A DNA stretch of 64,000 nucleotides from positions 186,001-250,000 of the forward strand of contig CABJAP010000003.1 in the NCBI GenBank assembly GCA_902363595.1. The letters are read 5' to 3'. This document shows positions 60,130 through 64,000 of the stretch, one piece after another; position 1 is the stretch's first letter, and each line of letters starts with the position of its first letter. Source of the DNA: Clostridia bacterium. Its GTDB lineage: Bacteria > Bacillota > Clostridia > Peptostreptococcales > Anaerovoracaceae. A program made the translations under genes and the position numbers. The notes under the pieces were generated by a model. It made no database searches. It had not been told where the DNA came from and worked only from the letters and a program-made list of their open reading frames with translations.

Positions 60130-61475
60130 ATATCAATGAAAAAATCAAAACATTCGGCTTCAATAAGGTCCTTCATTATCTTGAAAAGGATCCGCAGACC
60201 AATATACCAAAGCTGATGGAGTTTGTGGACCATGTATTTCCCAAGGATGAGTTTGCGTCCCAGAGGGCGGCCTTCCGCAGCGCTATCGATGAGAAAAACA
60301 ACTGGTATCAGCTGATTATGCGGGTTTACGATCTGGATCCCCAGACCAGAATCACCTTTTTCCGCAACTTTATCCTCAACGGCAATCTGCTCAGCTGGCC
60401 CATTCAGGATGAAAACCGGGAAAAGTATGGCTGCAACATTCCCTGGGCGATCCTTCTTGATCCCACCTCAGCCTGCAATCTTCACTGTACCGGCTGCTGG
60501 GCTGCGGAATATGGCCACAATTTAAATCTGTCCTATGAGGATATCGATTCCATCATCAGTCAGGGCAAAGAACTGGGTACATATGTCTATATTTATACCG
60601 GCGGCGAACCGCTGGTGCGAAAAGACGATTTGATTCGCCTCTGCGAGAAGCATCATGACTGCATCTTTCTCTCTTTCACCAACGCCACTCTGATTGACGA
60701 GGCATTCTGCCAGGAGATGCTCCGGGTTCAGAACTTCGTGCCGGCCATCAGCCTGGAAGGGTTCGAGGAGGCCAACGACAGCCGCAGAGGAGACGGTGTT
60801 TACAAGAAAGTGATGCGCGCGATGGAGCTTCTCAAGGAGCACAAGCTGCCTTTCGGCATTTCCACCTGCTATACCAGCCAGAACTACGATGATATCAGCA
60901 GCGAGGCTTTCTTTGATAAACTGATCGATATGGGAGCATTCTTCATCTGGTTCTTCCATTACATGCCGGTGGGCAAGGATGCATCGCCCGAACTTTTGCC
61001 AACACCAAAACAGCGGATGACTGTTTATGACCGCATCCGCAAGTATCGGAAGACAAAGCCCATCTTTTCCATGGATTTTCAAAACGATGCTGAATTTGTA
61101 GGAGGCTGCATAGCCGGAGGCCGCCGTTATCTGCATATCAATGCGGCCGGCGACGTAGACCCTTGCGTGTTCATCCACTATTCCAACGCCAATATCCACG
61201 ATTGCTCACTGCTGGATGTGCTGAGATCGCCGCTCTTTATGGCCTATCACGATGGGCAGCCGTTTAACGACAACATGTTCCGGCCCTGTCCGATGCTGGA
61301 AAATCCCGATATACTGCCGAAACTCGTAAGGGAATCCGGCGCCCATTCCACCGATCCCCAGGCACCTGAGACTGCGGAAGAGCTCTGTGCCAAGACTGTT
61401 CCCTATGCAGATCAATGGACGCCTGTAGCCGATAAATTATGGGCGGAGCAGCAGGCTGAAAAAGCAGGCAAATAG
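60126..61475 (+). CDS. radical SAM protein with SPASM-like tail (second copy of the family)
   Basis: 449 residues. Cluster motif C117-x3-C121-x2-C124 in SACNLHCTGCWAAEYGHN, preceded by a 110-residue N-terminal domain rich in aromatic and acidic residues. The tail FVGGCIAGGRRYLHINAAGDVDPCVFIHYSN matches the tail of the 43264 protein; further cysteines lie at RPCPMLENPD. Function unknown. The ATG overlaps the stop of the small gene, so the two are translationally coupled under a TATAAT promoter. Confidence 0.88.
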   Translation: MNINEKIKTFGFNKVLHYLEKDPQTNIPKLMEFVDHVFPKDEFASQRAAFRSAIDEKNNWYQLIMRVYDLDPQTRITFFRNFILNGNLLSWPIQDENREKYGCNIPWAILLDPTSACNLHCTGCWAAEYGHNLNLSYEDIDSIISQGKELGTYVYIYTGGEPLVRKDDLIRLCEKHHDCIFLSFTNATLIDEAFCQEMLRVQNFVPAISLEGFEEANDSRRGDGVYKKVMRAMELLKEHKLPFGISTCYTSQNYDDISSEAFFDKLIDMGAFFIWFFHYMPVGKDASPELLPTPKQRMTVYDRIRKYRKTKPIFSMDFQNDAEFVGGCIAGGRRYLHINAAGDVDPCVFIHYSNANIHDCSLLDVLRSPLFMAYHDGQPFNDNMFRPCPMLENPDILPKLVRESGAHSTDPQAPETAEELCAKTVPYADQWTPVADKLWAEQQAEKAGK

Positions 61476-61497
61476 ACTGGTTGTGCTGCGGACAAGA

Positions 61498-62187
61498 TCA
61501 AAAAAGAATCTTTTCAACTTCACGCAGTGAAGAAACAACATAATCGATCTTCAGACCTTCTGGAACCGGTGCTCCTTCCGGGTTAAACCAGCAGCAGCGG
61601 ATTCCGGCGTTGTTGCCGCCTGCCATGTCGCTGGTCAGGGAATCTCCGATAATCATCACGGCTTGCGGATCATAATCCGATATTTGCTCGCTGCACAGGT
61701 CGAAGAATTCTTTGCTGGGCTTTTCTGTTTCCATTTCTTCGGAGATAAAGATGCCATCCATCAAATCATAAAGTCCGCTGCGCCGCAGCTTTCCATTCTG
61801 CGCGACGCTGCTGCCATTGGTGACCACATACTGGCGGTAGTTTTGGGCCAGCTTTTGACAGATCTCCAGGGCATAATCCTGCAAAACGGCACTGTTTCCC
61901 AGTGCCTGCTGATACTCATCATGGAAGCGCTGACAATCGATTCCGCTGACCTTTAAGTATGCGAAAAAATCCTCAAATCTGCCGATGTACACCCGACTTT
62001 TGGGGATTTCCTTTTTCTCAAACCGCTGCCAGTAGGAGTGGTTGCACGCTTTATACCAGTTAAATTGCTCCTCATTAATCGTCACACCGTACTTTTTCAG
62101 ACACTGGTTCATACAAATTTCTTCTGATGCGGCAAAATCCAGCAGCGTTCCGTCCACGTCCCATAATATGGTTCTTATCGTTTCCAT
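61498..62187 (-). CDS. HAD-family hydrolase, YjjG-type nucleotidase
   Basis: 229 residues. HAD motifs: DVDGTLLDF (motif I), TNGSSVAQ (motif II), KPSKEFF lysine and IGDSLTSDMAGGNNAG (motif IV). Similar to YjjG, which dephosphorylates non-canonical pyrimidine nucleotides. Convergent with the radical SAM gene. Confidence 0.9.
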   Translation of the reverse strand: METIRTILWDVDGTLLDFAASEEICMNQCLKKYGVTINEEQFNWYKACNHSYWQRFEKKEIPKSRVYIGRFEDFFAYLKVSGIDCQRFHDEYQQALGNSAVLQDYALEICQKLAQNYRQYVVTNGSSVAQNGKLRRSGLYDLMDGIFISEEMETEKPSKEFFDLCSEQISDYDPQAVMIIGDSLTSDMAGGNNAGIRCCWFNPEGAPVPEGLKIDYVVSSLREVEKILF

Positions 62188-62213
62188 ACTTCCTCCTTGC
62201 GCCTCGATTCATG

Positions 62214-62861
62214 CTAATTTCTCTGCCATTCTTTTTTCATCTCTTCTCGTTTCTTTTTATCGCTGGCATCCAGAGCCGCCCCCAGCATGAATCCAATCGC
62301 GATTCCAAAACAACTGCCCATCGCCATATGATCCATGGCTGCGCCAATACTCAGCCCTACGCTCATGAACAAGCACATAAAAATGGGCAGATAGACGGAG
62401 GCCGGCTTTTCTTTTTCAAAGCAGACGCCCTCTTCTCCCCTGCCGCATTCAGCAAACTGTAATTTTTCCAAAAGACGCACGGAAGCAAGATTATCTTCTT
62501 CTGCCTCTGCTGTTACAAAATATACATTAGTCTGAGAAAAGGCCCATTCAACAGCCGCCCGAACAGCCTCTGTCCCCAAGCCTTGTCTTTGATATGCTTG
62601 TTCGATGCCATATCCGATTTCCACCTGGCCCTTTTCAGGCGCCCCATGAAAACCCAGGCTTCCAATTTCCTCTCCAGTTGTCTGTAAAGTGATCCGCCAG
62701 CCCGTGTACCAGTCTCGGTCCTGGGGATGCTGCCGACAGCCGTCGAGCATTTCACGCAAAGCCGCGCTCATATGCGCCTCTTTTTCCCGGGCAATCTTCT
62801 CACCCAATTCCTCGTCTGTCATCGGCGTAATAAGTAATTTTTTTGTTTTTAATGGTTTCAT
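62214..62861 (-). CDS. GNAT acetyltransferase with C-terminal membrane hairpin
   Basis: 215 residues from the ATG at 62859-62861 (AGGGG upstream); a TTG six codons earlier is an alternative. GNAT domain (about 1-150) with the CoA loop IEQAYQRQGLGTEAVRAAVEW and NLASVRLLEKLQFAECG. The tail (about 160-205) has two hydrophobic segments (PIFMCLFMSVGLSIGAAMDHM, FGIAIGFMLGAALD) and a lysine-rich end, so the enzyme should be membrane-tethered. Substrate unknown. Confidence 0.85.
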   Translation of the reverse strand: MKPLKTKKLLITPMTDEELGEKIAREKEAHMSAALREMLDGCRQHPQDRDWYTGWRITLQTTGEEIGSLGFHGAPEKGQVEIGYGIEQAYQRQGLGTEAVRAAVEWAFSQTNVYFVTAEAEEDNLASVRLLEKLQFAECGRGEEGVCFEKEKPASVYLPIFMCLFMSVGLSIGAAMDHMAMGSCFGIAIGFMLGAALDASDKKKREEMKKEWQRN

Positions 62862-62875
62862 AATATGGGCCCCTG

Positions 62876-63844
62876 TCAAAGCTTCTCTTCCTTCACATCC
62901 ATTTCAAAGGCTTTGATCAATCCTAAAAACTCCGGGTCTTTTCGCAAAAACGCGACAGTGGGGTCATTCTTCAGGCCTGCCGCAAAGCTAGCCGTCATTT
63001 GCTCTGTAAGCGCATAACTGCCCGCCTCATCCTGAATATGCTTATACAGTGAGGACTGGTTGATTTTCCACGGCTGTTTCATTGCAGCCAGCAGGTTTTT
63101 CAGAGCCTTTATACAGCGGTCCTTATCCTCCAGCACAGCGGCGATACGAAATTCTGTCAAACAGGGGAAAATCCCCCACAGGTCATACAGCTTTGCGGTT
63201 TTCTGAGACAAACCTATTAATTCTTCCAGCCTCTGCTCATCCCGTTCTTCAGCAGCGATTTCAATCAGCATCAGAAAGTGGGATTCCAACTCCTGTCCGG
63301 CCTTGGCCACAGCCAGTTCCATCAGTTCTCCGGCTTTATCAAGTTTTCCCTGGGCGATATAAAGGCTGGCCCTCAGATGAACCGTATCCACGGGAAGCTC
63401 CGGCAGCTCATCCAGCAGAGCTTCTGCTTGTTCCAATTCTTTACGCTCAATGTAGCGGCCGGCCAGCATCAGCTTCGCCTGATGGCTGATCTCAAAATCA
63501 TCTCCCTGCGCCGCACGGAGGTAAAGCTTCTCGATCTCCTCCCTGCAGCGCTGACGCTCATCCTTTTCCGGCAGTCGGATCAGTGCCGCCTCCAGCGTGA
63601 CGGCCGCATAATAGAGGAGCTTGACACAGGTTGGATACTGGGCAATCTTCTCCATGGCCGTCTGGTAGCATACAGCAAAATCCTCCGTCATCGCCATAGC
63701 GGAAAGCTCTGCTGCGAATTGTTCCACTTCCTGATCAGTCAGATTTTCGTGAAAAGCCAGCAAAGTATTCAGGTCCGTCCCAAGCAGCCGGGCCAGAGGC
63801 GGCAGCAGGGTAATATCCGGATAAGATATGCCGGTTTCCCTTAG
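62876..63844 (-). pseudogene. XRE-family regulator with TPR-like domain, cut at its N-terminus
   Basis: The open frame runs from the stop at 62876 to 63844. Its first residues, E-T-G-I-S-Y-P-D-I-T-L-L-P-P-L-A-R-L-L-G, are the end of an HTH_3 domain, which normally begins about 32 residues earlier with a K-W-E-(T/R)-G turn. Codons before 63838 read L-R and then a stop. The helical TPR-like part (about 300 residues) is intact. The missing N-terminus has been replaced by the end of a recombinase gene, so the regulator is interrupted here and its HTH start should lie beyond the mobile element. Confidence 0.8.
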
Positions 63845-63866
63845 TTAAAAATATTACTCTTGTTGA
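63838..63866. other. probable attachment-site junction of an integrated element
   Basis: Separates the cut XRE-TPR gene from the recombinase stop (63867-63869). 28 bp of AT-rich sequence follow the recombinase stop. Large serine recombinases leave a short core at each end; the exact core cannot be read from one end. Confidence 0.6.
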
Positions 63867-64000
63867 TTACTCAACTTTTCCAATAAATCGGTAATATATC
63901 TCAATTTCCTGTATTCTTTCGTTATCCTCATTCGTTGTTGCTTCATGTATGAGGATTTTTTCTATCATGGCATTTAATAATGGTGCTGTCAGTTCCTTTG
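63867..64000 (-). CDS. large serine recombinase, C-terminal fragment (DUF4368-like)
   Basis: Continues past the right edge. The visible 43 residues read KELTAPLLNAMIEKILIHEA, then a short turn and ERIQEIEIYYRFIGKVE. This matches the end of TnpX/TndX-like site-specific recombinases of clostridial integrative elements (L-x-x-L-I-x-K-I-x-V-H-E ... Q-x-I-x-I-Y-Y-x-F-I-G). The gene reads outward toward the cut XRE gene, as is usual for recombinases lying at the end of such elements. Confidence 0.75.
   Translation of the reverse strand, partial: KELTAPLLNAMIEKILIHEATTNEDNERIQEIEIYYRFIGKVE

Overview
The window looks like chromosomal DNA of an anaerobic, endospore-forming Clostridia bacterium (Bacillota) of moderate G+C. 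Support comes from the yqfC-yqfD-phoH-ybeY-cdd-era block, a GerA/SpoVAF-type germination protein, a DacF-like carboxypeptidase, a spore-photoproduct-lyase-like radical SAM protein, an anaerobe-type hydroxylamine reductase with its ferredoxin, FeoAB, and strong AGGAGG ribosome binding sites with frequent TTG and GTG starts. The species cannot be fixed from the sequence alone. No rRNA, tRNA, riboswitch or CRISPR array was seen.

Layout. 1-7.3 kb: conserved core (era start, cdd, ybeY, phoH, yqfD, yqfC), a germination protein, a lipid kinase and an M29 aminopeptidase. 7.3-11.9 kb: a lantibiotic/CprABC-type efflux transporter divergent from an OmpR-type two-component system. 11.9-16.1 kb: envelope genes (cohesin-domain protein, SH3b-glucosaminidase, D,D-carboxypeptidase). 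16.1-18.9 kb: a DnaA-box-like repeat, then ferredoxin and hcp. 18.9-30.3 kb: mostly single stress and detoxification genes (SPL-like protein, TetR with a DUF4097 lipoprotein, Vat/CatB-type acetyltransferase, several GNATs, flavodoxin-like reductase, MerR with a divergent GNAT, AlkD-like glycosylase). 30.3-36.6 kb: a repeat-rich gap, a DUF4143 ATPase, a LytTR-DUF3021-ABC operon and two GNATs. 36.7-42.3 kb: a BceAB-like transporter with a lipoprotein, divergent from an AgrA/AgrC-like two-component system. 42.3-47.4 kb: the second DnaA-box-like repeat, a flavin-binding protein, a TetR-radical SAM pair and FeoAB. 47.8-53.1 kb: an ECF sigma/anti-sigma pair, DUF4186, an EamA transporter, a second repeat-rich gap and a YtrA-type GntR-ABC operon. 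53.4-62.9 kb: small metabolic genes, an acetoacetate-decarboxylase-like gene with LysR, a second TetR-radical SAM module coupled to a patatin-tail-like small protein, a HAD phosphatase and a GNAT. At 63.8 kb an XRE-TPR gene is cut and joined to the 3' end of a large serine recombinase gene, so a mobile element continues past the right edge.

How it works together: four ABC export or sensing modules, each with a local regulator (OmpR TCS, LytTR/DUF3021, AgrAC-like TCS, YtrA-type GntR), plus seven GNATs and two left-handed beta-helix acetyltransferases suggest an accessory region for coping with antimicrobial peptides and other xenobiotics, set between core genes.

The observations I rate highest are: (1) a roughly 175-bp noncoding module present twice, 26 kb apart, that keeps three DnaA-box-like sites at the same spacing while the sequence between them has diverged; (2) a TetR/small protein/radical SAM module with a second, simpler TetR/radical SAM pair elsewhere; (3) the serine-recombinase junction; (4) a second family of diverged composite intergenic repeats. 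In two places a repeat begins flush with the 3' end of a gene and encodes its last codons.
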